DNA of 59,513 bases. Origin: Cylindrodendrum hubeiense (lineage: Eukaryota > Ascomycota > Sordariomycetes > Hypocreales > Nectriaceae). Location of the stretch: contig JAANBB010000243.1 in the NCBI GenBank assembly GCA_014621425.1, forward strand, positions 1 to 59,513, written 5' to 3'. This document shows positions 32,103 through 42,899 of this stretch, piece by piece. Under the pieces are notes generated by a model. It did not search any database and was not told where the DNA came from. It was given only the letters and a program-made list of their open reading frames with translations. Each line of letters opens with the position of its first letter. The stretch's first letter is position 1. A program made the translations under genes and the position numbers.

Positions 32103-33026
32103 GGGTTGGGCTGTGATAGCAGTGCTTCATCAAGCGGCGTAAGTCGGATCCGCCATGGCGAGTCGTGCAGATAGTGTCTGGGTGGTGCGACTTGTGGTGA
32201 GGGAGAGAGTGAGGAAGCTAGGAAGCCGGAAAGCCGGCAGGAGGGCGGGAGGGAGTCCGGGGGAGTGTATTCGGGGTGCTGCGCCGCGGACGTTGGGTTG
32301 TCGCGTGTGTGTGTCGGGGGTGAGGAGAGAGGGGACAGGATGGAGTCGGGCTGGGCACAGACTGGAGACAGGATGGAGGCAAGAGGAGGTTGCAAAGACC
32401 AGCGCAAAAGCATCACGTACCGACACTCGCGGTTTGAGTTAGGCCCGTCCGTCCCTTCCCCCACCACAAAAACGCACACACTGGACCGGGGTGGAGAAAG
32501 TCCGGGGACCCCGCCCCAGATGCGACGCGTCGATTGGGCGGGAAAGCATTCACCCGCTCCAGGGCCAGGAAGGGGCCAGGAAGGGGCCAGGAAAGGGCCG
32601 CTGCAGGGCCAGGCAGGTGCCAGGCAAGGGCCAGGGAATAAGCACTCCACCATTGGCTGCAGCCGGACGCCCATGGCCGCACATGGCGGTGGGAAGGCCG
32701 GCGCTGTCAGCTCCCCATCCCCCATCTCCAGGCGCTCCCAGGCCCTCGTAATCCGCATTCCGCAGGACCCCAGATTCCCCCCGCATTGCCACATCTCACA
32801 GCCCACAGCCCTTGCAAGAACTTTTCCCATTGCTCGCTCCATTGCTGCTCCCCGCGGCCTCTGTCTCTCCCTGTGTTCATCCTGACGTCCTCGCTGTGAC
32901 ATGGCGCCAGCATCGTACGAGCGCCTGATCCGCCGCCTACTCCTCTCCGCCATGCCTCTGCGTGCCTTGTGGCACAGGTAGGTAGCACCTTGACGACGAC
33001 TCCACGGTCGGCCACACTCCCAAAGG
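32103..33026. promoter_or_regulatory. Divergent qutR/qutA intergenic region with an 11-bp repeat
   Basis: 924 bp shared by the repressor and activator genes. I find no match to the QA-1F palindrome here, although Neurospora qa-1F is autoregulated through such sites. At 32560-32645 a GGGGCCAGGAA-type 11-bp unit is repeated about three times and then decays into CAGGGCCAGGCA words. The minus strand is open for 395 codons through this region and into the qutR 5' end, but it is Pro/Ser/Arg-rich by composition and not supported as a gene. Confidence 0.5.
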
Positions 33027-35282
33027 ATGCCGCCCAGGAAGCGCGAGGGCAACGATGCGGACTCCTTCACGGCCCCAGCGGCCTCGACGCCGGCCAAGCG
33101 ACAGAGAGTCTCCCTCGCCTGCGACTCGTGCCGCACCGCCAGGGAGAAGTGCGACGGCAACCGTCCTCACTGCGGAACATGCACCACGCAGAACCGTCCC
33201 TGCTCTTACACCCCTGCATCGCGCAAGAGAGGTGTGCAGACGGGATATCTGCGAACCATAGAGCTCTCTCTCGCCTGGCTCTTTGAGCAGGTTCCTGGCT
33301 GTGAAGGTGCTCTGCACCATCTGCTCACCCAGAATGAAGGCGCCGAAGGAGCCCGCATTCTGGCAACCAAAGACAAGGCCGGCCATCGACTCTACCGCCG
33401 ATGGAGCAAGAGCCGTATCCACAAAGATATCGGGAGACTCCTCTCTGACGAGAAAACTCCTCGGACAGACACCTCGGCAGACGATTCAGAGACCGAGGAG
33501 GGTATCAGCCCGGCCAACCCATTCCTCTTCGACACCAAACCATCCCCCGACTTCTCTACCCATGCCGGCCCCTCACAGGGAAACTTACCCACGAGTTCAT
33601 ATGCCATGCGTCCAGCAGCTTCACCGGATGAGTCTGCCCGCCTGATGCTACCATCCGACTGGGAGCGCCTCGTCGACATCTACTTCACATACACTCACTG
33701 CTGGTTCCCCATTATCGATCGGGATGCCATCACCAGCACTGCCATGAGATACCCCCCCGAAGGTCTTAGGCTTGACCCAAACTACTCCTCTGCGCTCCAC
33801 GCCCAGCTATGGGCTGTGCTGGCCGTTTCCGCGTTCCAAGATGCTTCCTCATCCGGAGCCTCTCACGACGGAACCGCATCCCCGAGCAAAATATACTCTA
33901 TCGCACGCAGTCTCATTCCTCCCGATGACGGCGACTTCGAAACTCCTCATATTTGTGCCATCCTTATCCAATCCCTCATCCTCTTGGGGCAGGCGAAAAG
34001 CAAAGCAGCATGGCTACTGATCGGAAAGGCTTCGCGCCTGGCTCTGAGCAACCGATCTGCAAACACGCACATGTTCCCCGTCAGGCAGGGCAGCGAGGCT
34101 TCCCTCAATGACCCGGAGACGCGCGTAATAGCTGCCGCGTTTATGCTGGACACGCTTGCGTCACTATGTCTCGGTCATCCGGAAGTGACTACAGGTATGC
34201 GGTCCAGCTTGCCCTCAGACACTTTGGTTGGTCTCGTAGACCCTGATGAAGCATGGGCTCCTATCCCCGGTGTTGGTCCGACCTCGGATGGCAGAACTGC
34301 ATCCCCGCAGACTCCTGCACAGCCCTTGCCCACTTTCCGACAGCTCTATGCTTTCTCCAAACTTTGGGCTGCGAGCATGGACGCAAGAATGCATGATAGT
34401 CCCACTTACCGAAGAATCACACCAGAGGATTTGGTGAAGAGCTTGGATACTCGATTTTCCTTTTGTAATTCCCTCATCTTCGGTGGCTCGACGCCGACGG
34501 TGCCTTCAGCTTTCTTGCTGCAAGGCATGTTCTTGACGGTTACATTGGATCTCGTACCGGGACACAGGCCATCCCTGTTTTCGAATTTGTTGGAGGTCGT
34601 TGAATCATGCTTAGAAAATTTTGGGGCTTCGGGAACGCCTCCACTCATGATTACGCTCATGGAGATCGTGCAACGGCATGGCCACAGCGAACGGATGCAT
34701 GAACACGACAATAATAGATGGAAGGCGGCAATAGAGAGCCTCCAGAGTGTCTGGAGGCCGGATACATCAATGACAGAGGGCGCGGAGAGACACCCAAACA
34801 TGGTTACGAGGGTGGAGCCCGTCTCTCACCGAATAGTTGGCGCGCCTCCCTTCATGGAAGAGCTATCAACCGCAGCAACCTACCGCACGGCACACAGACC
34901 AGCTAGCATTTCAGGAGGAGAAGCTGACGCACGAGAGCTTACCCGGCTGCCACAGCAAAAGGAGCTACTGTCGTACGAGCGGCACAGATACGCCGCCGTC
35001 GCCAACTCAGAGCCAAGTCCGGGGACGTCGCAGTCGCTGTATGCGGCGACCCCAACCCTAACGTTCCAATCCCCGCCTTTGAGCGGAGGGCACACGATAC
35101 CAATATTCCAGCACCAGCATCCCAGCATGCCGGGGCAGTTGGTGGACTACGATGCGATTCTGGAAGAACTCGGATCCATCGATGCAGATGGCATCGATGT
35201 GGATCCGCAATTTATGACTAACTTGGGGTTCGCCCCAGGCTGCGACTTGGGCGAGATGTTTCAAGGCGATTATGGTACTTAG
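33027..35282 (+). CDS. qutA: Quinate pathway activator QutA (qa-1F), Zn2Cys6 regulator
   Basis: Transcription factor that induces all qut genes in response to quinate. Intronless, 751 residues; Neurospora and Aspergillus homologues are somewhat longer (about 815-825). The binuclear zinc cluster is at residues 32-59, CDSC-RTAREK-C-DGNRPH-C-GTC-TTQNRP-C (CX2CX6CX6CX2CX6C), preceded by the basic KRQR stretch. QTGYLRTIELSLAWLFEQVP is the conserved linker/dimerisation region next to the cluster in QA-1F homologues. A middle homology region starts around WERLVDIYFTYTHCWFPIID (about 210). The C-terminus is acidic (DYDAILEELGSIDADGIDVD), a plausible activation domain and contact region for QutR. The start MPPRKREGND is the first ATG of the frame. 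Confidence 0.93.
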   Translation: MPPRKREGNDADSFTAPAASTPAKRQRVSLACDSCRTAREKCDGNRPHCGTCTTQNRPCSYTPASRKRGVQTGYLRTIELSLAWLFEQVPGCEGALHHLLTQNEGAEGARILATKDKAGHRLYRRWSKSRIHKDIGRLLSDEKTPRTDTSADDSETEEGISPANPFLFDTKPSPDFSTHAGPSQGNLPTSSYAMRPAASPDESARLMLPSDWERLVDIYFTYTHCWFPIIDRDAITSTAMRYPPEGLRLDPNYSSALHAQLWAVLAVSAFQDASSSGASHDGTASPSKIYSIARSLIPPDDGDFETPHICAILIQSLILLGQAKSKAAWLLIGKASRLALSNRSANTHMFPVRQGSEASLNDPETRVIAAAFMLDTLASLCLGHPEVTTGMRSSLPSDTLVGLVDPDEAWAPIPGVGPTSDGRTASPQTPAQPLPTFRQLYAFSKLWAASMDARMHDSPTYRRITPEDLVKSLDTRFSFCNSLIFGGSTPTVPSAFLLQGMFLTVTLDLVPGHRPSLFSNLLEVVESCLENFGASGTPPLMITLMEIVQRHGHSERMHEHDNNRWKAAIESLQSVWRPDTSMTEGAERHPNMVTRVEPVSHRIVGAPPFMEELSTAATYRTAHRPASISGGEADARELTRLPQQKELLSYERHRYAAVANSEPSPGTSQSLYAATPTLTFQSPPLSGGHTIPIFQHQHPSMPGQLVDYDAILEELGSIDADGIDVDPQFMTNLGFAPGCDLGEMFQGDYGT

Positions 35283-36584
35283 TACATCAGTCAATAAATC
35301 AAATCAAGTAATCCCCATTGATTTAGGGCGTAATGAGCCAGTCAGGCAAACTCAGAGTGCAACGTGTGGCCGCTGGTCCTGCTGACCCTTGTGACCCTTG
35401 TGACCAACCGCGCCCAACGCAACGGGCCGTGCTGGAATGGGGAATATTGGGGTTCCATGGGGGGACGACCATGGGGCAACATGGACGCGCAACAGGAACC
35501 CCCGCTGTGGCGCACTTATTGTTCCCTCCTGTATCATGTCCAAATGTGTTATGGAAAATGTATTGTGTATTATCTATTATTCAGTACGCAACTGTGTAGT
35601 ACCTAATTGTTCTTAGTCTCTGACGAGTCTCTAACAGGCCTCTGGCTGGATCTCTGGTTTGGTCCTGAGGGGAGGCGGGAGGATCAGTTGTTGAGACCAA
35701 ACCATTGCTCTAGAAGGTCTCGTTGCGCCACAGCGGGGGATCCTTGTGTCTGTACGTAGTAAGTTTCTCCGTATGCTCGGCGGGGGGGAAACACATGGGG
35801 TCCGTCCTGTCTCCTCTCGTCTCCTCCACACATCTCAACATGCATAACCATCTCCGCGCGCCATGTGTCCGAGGCGAGCGGAGAAGGCCAGCAAACTCCA
35901 ATGGGCGGGCTGAGGTTTCATCCCCCGCTTGACGCAGGCAAATTTCAGACAGGGTTGCCAAGGTTGGTCCCGCGGGCACGGCCAGATTCGATGCGGAGAC
36001 TCCAGAAAAGCAGGCTATTAGAGTCTCGCGAGTCAAGGATGCGGGCGGGTCGGTTAAGTCTTTACCCAACCCATGCCCGCGATGCTTCCAACAGCACGCT
36101 CCAGCGCGCGCTGGGCCCAGCCAGGACGGCCCTCCGTCACCACAGGAATGAGCTGATGACAATATCGATCAATCTCCTTCGACGGAAACGAGTTCATCCC
36201 CCACACCCACCCCGCAAACCCCGGATTAATCTCCAGTTCCAGAGATGAGCGTCACCTGGGGATGTGACTTCGGCGTAGAGGACGTCTAGGTGCGTCTGGA
36301 GCCCGCTGCCGGGGCCGTTTTTGCCATTTCTCCCCTTGGCGGCGAGCACAGACCTGTTTGGGGATACCTGGACGTCTGGCACTAGGGGACTCGAGCTAGA
36401 GAGATTTATGGGTCGAGCCCCAATGCGACTCTGGTATAAAAGTTTGCCTCCCATGGCATTCTGGTGGTAGAGTTGACGCTGTCGCAACACAATCACCCAT
36501 CTCATTCCCCCCACCGCCCAAAAACTCGCAGGTTGAGACACTCAGTATCCTCTTGCCGACAGCTCATCGCAAAACTTCGCCGTC
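35283..36584. other. Upstream region of qutD
   Basis: No supported gene; the 150-codon minus frame at 35710-36162 lacks motifs. A canonical TATAAAAG lies at 36435-36442, 143 bp before the qutD ATG, in a region otherwise rich in C. The QutA-type site is listed separately. Confidence 0.55.
36052..36067. promoter_or_regulatory. QutA/QA-1F-type activator site upstream of qutD
   Basis: GGTTAAGTCTTTACCC matches the 16-bp consensus GGRTAARYRYTTAYCC at 14 of 16 positions and is a near inverted repeat (GGTTAA / TTACCC). It lies about 518 bp upstream of the qutD ATG and 370 bp upstream of its TATA box. It supports the view that the relocated permease gene is still under quinate control. Confidence 0.62.
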
Positions 36585-38269
36585 ATGGGTATCTTTGCTC
36601 TCAAGGAGGACCGGCCTACGCCTAAGGAGGTCTACAACTGGCGCGTTTACGTGTGCGCCGCCACTGCGTCCATGGCCGCATGCACCATTGGTTACGACTC
36701 GGCCTTCATCGGTACCACTCTGGCCTTGCCATCCTTCATTGACGAGTTCAAGTTTGAGGAGAAGAGTGACAGTGAAGTCGCTCTGCTCAAGCAGAACATT
36801 GTCTCCGTCTACCAGGCCGGCGCCTTCTTCGGCTCGTTGGCCGCCTACTTCACCAGCTACTATCTCGGTCGCCGCAAGTCTCTGTTCCTCTTCTCTGTTA
36901 TCTTCATGGTCGGTGCCGGCATGATGCTGGGCGCCAATGGCGATCGCGGTCTTGGTCTCATTATTGCTGGTCGTGTCCTCGCTGGACTCGGTGTTGGTGG
37001 TTGCTCCAACATGACCCCCATCTACATCTCCGAATTGGCCCCGCCCGCCGTCCGTGGTCGCCTCGTCGGCCTCTACGAAGTGGGATGGCAAGCTGGTGGC
37101 CTCGTCGGCTTCTGGATCAACTACGGAGTCAACAAGACTCTTGCTCCTTCTCACAGCCAGTGGCTTATCCCTTTCGCTGTCCAGCTCATCCCCGCCGGTC
37201 TGCTGCTGATTGGCGCCGTCTTCATTCCCGAGTCTCCTCGATGGCTCTTCTCCAAGGGTCGCAATGAGGAGGGTCTTAAGATTCTTTGCTGGATGCGAAA
37301 CCTCCCCGAGGAGCACATCTACATTGTTGAGGAAATGAACTACATCAACGAGGATATTGAGCGCTTCCATAACGATGTTGGTGCTGGCCTCTGGAAGCCC
37401 TTCCGCTCGCTCAAGGACCGCAAGATCCAGTGGCGCTTCATGATCGGAACTCTTCTCTTCCTCTTCCAGAACGGTAAGCAATCCTGAAAATAACTCCCGT
37501 GAGACTTAAACTAATAGTTAATTTAGGATCCGGTATTAACGCTATCAACTACTACTCCCCCACCGTCTTCAAGAGCCTGGGCATCACCGGCACCAACACC
37601 GGCTTCCTCACCACTGGCATTTTCGGCGTTGTCAAGACTGTTCTCACCTTTGTCTGGATCATGGTGCTCATCGATCACATGGGCCGCCGAAACCTTCTCA
37701 TGATCGGTGCCGCTGGTGGCGCGTTCTGCATGTACTTCATCGGCGCATACATCAAGATCGCCGGCACCGCCAACGTCGACACCACCGCCACTGAGGGAAT
37801 TAATCTGACCCCCGGTGGAACTGCCGCTATCTTTTTCTTCTACCTGTGGACTGCCTTCTACACCCCGTCGTGGAACGGTACCCCGTGGGTCCTCAACTCC
37901 GAGATGTTCGACGTCAACACACGATCTCTGGGACAAGCCAACGCCGCTGCAAGCAACTGGTTTTATAACTTCATAGTAGCAAGGTTTACGGTGACCATGT
38001 TTGCCAAAATGGGCTATCTGGTTTATATATTTTTTGCTTCGTTGATGGTTGTTTCTATCATCTTTGTTTTCTTTTGTATTCCGGAGACGAAGGGAGTTCC
38101 CCTGGAGGCCATGGACCGCCTCTTCGAAGTCAAACCAGTCCGGAAGGCACACTCGGTAATCCTAGAGGAGCTGCGGCTGCACGACGAGGAGTTCCGTCAG
38201 AACATTGCGGGCGTGGACCTCAAGGAGGAGAAGGCCGCGACCGAGCAGGTGGAGACCAAGGATGTTTAA
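36585..38269 (+). CDS. qutD: Quinate permease, MFS sugar-porter family
   Basis: Proton-coupled quinate importer of the plasma membrane. Two exons, 36585-37473 and 37527-38269, with a 53-bp intron (GTAAGC...AATTTAG) restoring LFQNGSGINAINYYSPTVFK, give 543 residues. Sugar-porter signatures are GYDSAFIGTTLALPSF, the GRR loop (YLGRRKSLF), RVLAGLGVGGCSNMTPIYISE, PESPRWLFSKGR, DHMGRRNLLM, and PETKGVPLEAMDRLF; twelve membrane helices fit. Codon use is strongly C-ending until about 37950 and then turns A/T-ending (TTT TAT, ATA GTA GCA, TAT ATA TTT TTT) until about 38100, before becoming C/G-ending again, as if the 3' part had another history. The tail after the last helix is nearly that of the relic at 26.05 kb. 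This is the only intact permease gene seen in the cluster. Confidence 0.94.
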
Positions 38270-39783
38270 GGCACGAGATAGACATTTGGAAGAGTAGAGA
38301 ATTTGAACGATACCAGGTCTTACCTACCATTTCTTTAACGCTCTCTCTCATGGACTGCCTTCTGTTTTCCCACCGTCCGCTATCCATCTCCTCAACCGGG
38401 AACCAACAGGCATGATCGTGGAGAAGAATTTGAAGATGAGGAGCTATCTTGACCTTTGAGTAGTTTAAATGTGAAGACGATTCAGGGCGGATATTCTGTA
38501 AGTTAGGGTGCGTAGCCCTCAACAACTTGGGGACAATCATCAGGTCGCGGGAGGTGTGAATTGGGGATATTTGCCGCCTTAAGCATGGGTCATCAAAGGT
38601 TCGGCAGGGCCGGACGCAGAAGCCCAATGACAGTGTCAATTCCAGAGACATCTACATCATCGTCGACATCAGTGACTCTCTAGTATAGGAACGAGGTCGC
38701 CCATAATGAGCCCCATCGTCGTGGTTGTAACAATAGTTTCGCACCGCGAGGGGGTTTGACGGCTTGGAACGGATGGTAGTAGAAGGAATTTCGTTTTCAT
38801 TTAATCGAAGAACAACTCATTAATCCCATTCACTGCATCTCATGCATGGTACCAGGGATGTGTTATCTATTTTTGTGTACTGAATCAGTTGGAATTGTGA
38901 GCACAAATGGGCGGAAATGCTCACCTGTGCGACAAGCTGGAAGCGAGCCGCATCGCCGTGCAAGTGGAGGAGCAAATGTATAATTAAGGAAATGGTGGTG
39001 GAGGGCCGGACCAGACGGTTCTTTAGGTAGCTAGATCTTTATTCCGTTCTTGCGACGTCGTTTCCAGAGACCATATGTGCGTTCGCTGCTGTGACCCACT
39101 CCGACACCCTCTTCTCACACATCAACCACACAAGCAATTGACATTCCGAATGCAGGGCAAATGTGATTAGACGCTCAAAGCTACCTGGCACATCTTGTAG
39201 TCTCGGAGAAGCAACAAAAGTGAAGGCCATGTTTTGCTATATTGTCGAATGAATCCGATGAAGCAATGATGAATGGAGCAACCGAGATCATCGAAGCAAC
39301 CACTGTTGGGGAACGGTGCGTGTCGTGAAACATGTAAGTAATCGACTGTCAGGGTTCGATTTTTGGTATCTTTGAGTCTGTAGAAAAACCCTGGAGGCCA
39401 GTTCACCGTCCACGGACGCCTCTAATAGGCTGTTCCGACCGGCACTGTGGTTATGGGATAAGGGATTACGGTCGGATTCATCCGCAATCGTGATCTTCAG
39501 TCATTTGTCATCAGTGTTGAGCAGTACAATTTTCTAACAAGCTCAATTTAAGTTCCTTTTGGCCTGTCTTTGCGGCATTGTATTGTGACCCGTTTGACTA
39601 GACGATGCTGGTTGATAGCATGGGTTAGGCTAATCTATTTTGCTCACTTTGAGAGTCTTTTATCTGCGCTTTTACCCATATTGCGGATGCATCGACATTG
39701 TGCCGACATCACCACAGTCAAAGCACCTGTTTTGGTGAGTGGCTTGTTGGGTCGCAGGATCTGTCTTGCTAACAACAAATTCT
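38270..39783. other. Intergenic, right edge of the qut cluster
   Basis: Contains the 3' side of qutD, whose first 150 bases have a diverged copy at 42.43-42.56 kb. From about 38650 on, composition becomes more A/T-rich. No frame with recognisable features. This marks the transition from the conserved cluster to the repeat-rich block. Confidence 0.55.
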
Positions 39784-40250
39784 TCAGCCACTAGGGCTTT
39801 TTCTTCTCCTACTTTGGTGCAGGAGGGGGCGGGGGCGCGACGGCCCTTTGCAATCTCGGGCAATGTGGCCCGACTTGCCACACTATGCGAGGTTAGCTAT
39901 GTGGTCCATCAGTTAACGTGGATACCACAAACATTGTAGCACTTACGGCCCCGGTTTCGGCCACCGCGGCCACCACCACGGCCACCACGACCACCACGGC
40001 CACCTCCACCGCCGCCGTTGCCGCCGTTGCCGCCGGGGGTGCCCTTAAAGGCGCGTACCAACTCCGTCACGGCATGGATCACATCGAGGGTCGACATCTA
40101 TATGATACCTAGTTAGCAATGTCCTATTTCGCAAGCAAGTGAGGATCTGTTAGATTGTGATACATACGATGACTGGGTCGTGGGTATTAACGACTGGTTC
40201 TTCGGGAGAAGTAGTGACTGGTTCGCCTGGAGTAGAGTGACTGGTTCGCC
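39784..40250 (-). CDS. Small Gly/Arg-rich protein with one CCHC zinc knuckle (family member B)
   Basis: From the ATG at 40097, exons complement(39784-39882, 39933-40097) give 87 residues. The protein has a short helix (MSTLDVIHAVTELVRAFKG), a GGNGGNGGGGGG and RGGRGGRGGGRGG stretch, then KCYN. The 50-bp intron (GTTTGTGG...TAACCTCGCATAG) falls inside the knuckle and joins to CGKSGHIARDC, making a perfect CX2CX4HX4C. A basic tail ends in RRRKSPSG. RGG plus CCHC suggests RNA or single-stranded nucleic-acid binding, as in Gis2/CNBP or Gag-type nucleocapsids (inferred). A second intron (40098-40167, GTATGT...ATATAG) ends exactly before the ATG. It could join an upstream exon of T-T-S-P-E-E-P-V repeats that carries a 1-base frame slip at about 40225, so the gene may be 5'-damaged. 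Expression is unproven. Confidence 0.5.
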
Positions 40251-40640
40251 GCACTACATGAAGTTAGCTATGTGGTCCATCGGGTAACGTGGATGACACA
40301 AACATTGCATCATTTCCGGCCGCGGCTTGGGTCACGGCTGGGGTTGCCACCTTTAGGCTCACGGCCTTGATGGCCTTGGGGGAACTAGGCTTGCGATGAC
40401 GGGAGAGAAACCGAGATGTGATACTGGTAGAGATGTTGTGAAATTGTGAAGATGGAAGTGAGTAGAAGCGAGTGGAAGAAAGTTGCCGTGTGAAGGCGTT
40501 CGCGGTTGCCTTGGCAGGTGCAAACAACTGGCGGCTGCCACCAGACGAGTCTGGCCGATGCGCCCATAGGGTTCGTGGAAAGTGCCAGTGCCTCTGCGTG
40601 AGTTATCCCCCATGCCTCTGTTGCACATCTCCGAGCTAAT
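40230..40640 (-). pseudogene. Degraded zinc-knuckle family unit C
   Basis: The same intron that splits the knuckle is recognisable (GTTTGTGTCATC...TTCATGTAG, about 40245-40300), but its acceptor runs into CGEPV, the E-P-V repeat of unit B, instead of a knuckle second half. The first half is decayed: the K-C-Y-N codons are replaced by sequence reading NDAMF. Upstream, RHRKPSSPKAIKAVSL is shared with 46.43-46.48 kb. Confidence 0.55.
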
Positions 40641-40724
40641 TGCATCGGTAGCCTCTGGAAACGTTGCGGCCTTCGCAGCGATGATTGTCGGGCTCGTCAG
40701 ATACCTTGTACAAGAACACGCAAG

Positions 40725-41620
40725 TGGGAAGATGACCCAACCTTGGTATACGAGCACCCGGTGACAACAAACCGGAAGAAGTACTCCCGCGGCTCCAGAT
40801 TCACCGGCCGGATCACAGTGACGCACTAGCCCACCGCTGAAAGCAGTACGGATCCGCACTCGATCGAATCCTGCTCTCAGTTGCGGTCCACTACCGACCG
40901 AAGCCTTGTTGACTGCAGGTGGGAATGCGATGACCCATCCCGCCACCGGAAGCTGATCAGCATTCCTTGATTGAATCCTATTTTTAGTTATGGTCTACCA
41001 CAGAAGCCTCGTTGACCGAAGTCTCGTCGACTACAAATGGGAATTCGATGACCCGGCCTTGGTACATGAGCACCCAGTGACAAGAAACCGGAGGAAGTGC
41101 TCCCGTGTGTACATGGAAGCCCTGCGACAGGGGAAATCAGCCAAGGGTCTACCGCCAGAAACTTTACGGATCCGCACTCCTTGATCGAACGAACCCTCCT
41201 TTCAGTTGCAGCCTATCACTGAAGCCTCGTTGACCACAAGTGGAAGCTCCACGGATCTACACTCCTCGATCCAGTCCAGATCGAATCCTGCTTTCGGTTA
41301 CGGTCTGCCACCAGAGCCTCGTTAACTACAAGTAGGAATGCGATGGCCCAGCCTTGGTATATGAGTAACTAACGATAAGAAACTGCAGGAAGTAGTCTCG
41401 CGCGTACATCGAAGCCCTGCTTGCGACAGGGGAACCCAACCAAGGAATTGCTAAGATGCTGAAGAAATCAGATAATTTCGATTCCAAACAGGTCGCACGG
41501 TTCGATGAAGCAATTCGAACTGACCGCTCGGCACAAAGCGCATGGTCGTATCTGATCTTGTGGGTACTTGAGGCCCGCCCAGTCAAGGAAATCGAGGACG
41601 ATGCACCTTAAAGACTGGCC
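40725..41620 (+). repeat. Tandem copies of a 200-bp unit and associated gene-like remnant, plus orientation
   Basis: The words GGTATACGAGCACCCGGTGAC, CCAGATTCACCGGCCGGATC, GCACTC-TTGATCGAATCC, CACTACCGACCGAAGCC and GTGGGAATGCGATGACCC recur in this order, about three times, at 200-300 bp spacing. The reading frame is KWEFDDPALVHEHPVTRNRR with stops and slips. At 41395-41610 it continues into YIEALLATGE...SKQVARFDEAIRTDRSAQSAW...LEARPVK, ending at a stop. The same segments lie in minus orientation at 45.67-46.14 and 50.26-50.65 kb. The element type is unknown. Confidence 0.65.
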
Positions 41621-42429
41621 TTGTACTACCGAAATATCGTCTCCTGGGGGCATAACCTTTGTGATCTCTTATCATGTGGGAACTTGATGCCCGCCCAGCC
41701 AAGCGGCGCCCTCCCCGTCCCGCACCAGGCGAGGAGAAGAAGATCGAGAAGGAACCATGAGTGGTTCACGAGTTTAATTTTGGCACGAGATATCATTATC
41801 GGGGGATCATGGCGATACGATGAGAAACATACGGTTTGAATGTACATCGCTTAGAGGCAGCCCTATGCTACAGACTACCTATGGTCTATAAATGTTTTGA
41901 CTACTCGTAAATTGTGATTGTGCGAGGCTTTTCAAGCTACTATGGCCAGCCTAGCATCGAACGGAAAGCACCGCGTGTAGTGTGGCAAAACTGGGCATAT
42001 TGCTCGGGAGTGAAGAAGCCCTAACGTTCCCATTCCCTTGCGCGCAACCAAGGCATCTGCGAAGGTATTTGCAATCGCGCTAACGATGTTGTAGATCATT
42101 ATTTGATTTGCCCTTCTTTTGACATTTTTGTGTGCATCTTCCTCTCATTGCTTTCCCTGGCCGTCCTCCATTGTACCATCCCGGTAGGTGAACCTCCCAA
42201 ATATTACCCATCCGGAGCCCCCTCACTCGGCATCCTCTTTTTCTTAGCTCCACTCTCTCAGTTGATATGACAAACTAGTCCGCCCCTCTGGCCTTCCAAC
42301 CATCTCCAACCATCTCCAAACCTCTTAGCCGTCTGTAGCACTATCCAACACTAACATTAACTTCCTAGCTCACTTCGAGCCCTAATTCTCATTGTTTACC
42401 TCATCAAGGGCCGGAGGGGTTGATCTTCA
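41621..42429. other. Intergenic, nothing recognised
   Basis: A/T-richer sequence with scattered short frames. 41960-42010 reads CGKTGHIAREXKKP on the plus strand (TGTGGCAAAACTGGGCATAT...), a knuckle second half in plus orientation, so one family fragment was inverted. Otherwise no feature. Confidence 0.45.
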
Positions 42430-42560
42430 CCTTCAGACTAGACGTTGCATAGATTAGAGGATTTCAATGATACCAGGTCTGGCCTCCATTTCTGATTGTA
42501 GTTTCAACTATGCAAGTTCAGGGCCTCTGTCACGGATTGCCTGTCTACGACTGCTATTGA
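42430..42560 (+). repeat. Diverged copy of the qutD 3' flank
   Basis: ATTTCAATGATACCAGGTCT and the following CTCCATTTCT, CACGGATTGCCTGTCT and GAACCGGGGCA match, in order, the sequence just downstream of qutD (38290-38405: ATTTGAACGATACCAGGTCT, TACCATTTCT, CATGGACTGCCTTCTG, CAACCGGGAAC). Similarity by eye is about 70-75%. No permease coding sequence precedes it. Confidence 0.5.
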
Positions 42561-42899
42561 ACCGGGGCATTTCGCCGCGCGTTGGGCGCCGCTGCCGGAG
42601 GGGCAGGTGGGGCCGGGACACGGAGGTCCGACAAAAGAGGAGGTCTGCTGCCGGGTTTGTAAATAGGCGTCATCGAGCATCGATCATCACCATTGAGTTA
42701 CTTAGGGGTAGAAAAGAGACCTCCCCTAGCCCTCCAGCGGATGAGATTTCTTTCATTTTGCAGTACTTGTATTAATCGACATTATTCCCTTGATTTACCA
42801 TCACAGTCAGTCGTGCCCAATAATTCTGTATCAAGTTCACGATCCACATTTCAATAACCAGGGCTTTCGTGGGAGGCACTCAGGCCGAGCCTCTGGGGC

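Noticed and set aside
31973..33160. 395-codon minus-strand frame over the qutR 5' end, the qutR/qutA gap and the qutA 5' end
   Set aside because: Pro/Ser/Arg-rich, no domain, overlaps two well-supported genes and an 11-bp repeat; open because of GC-rich composition.
36564..37481. 305-codon minus-strand frame opposite qutD exon 1
   Set aside because: Antisense shadow created by the strong C-ending codon bias of qutD.
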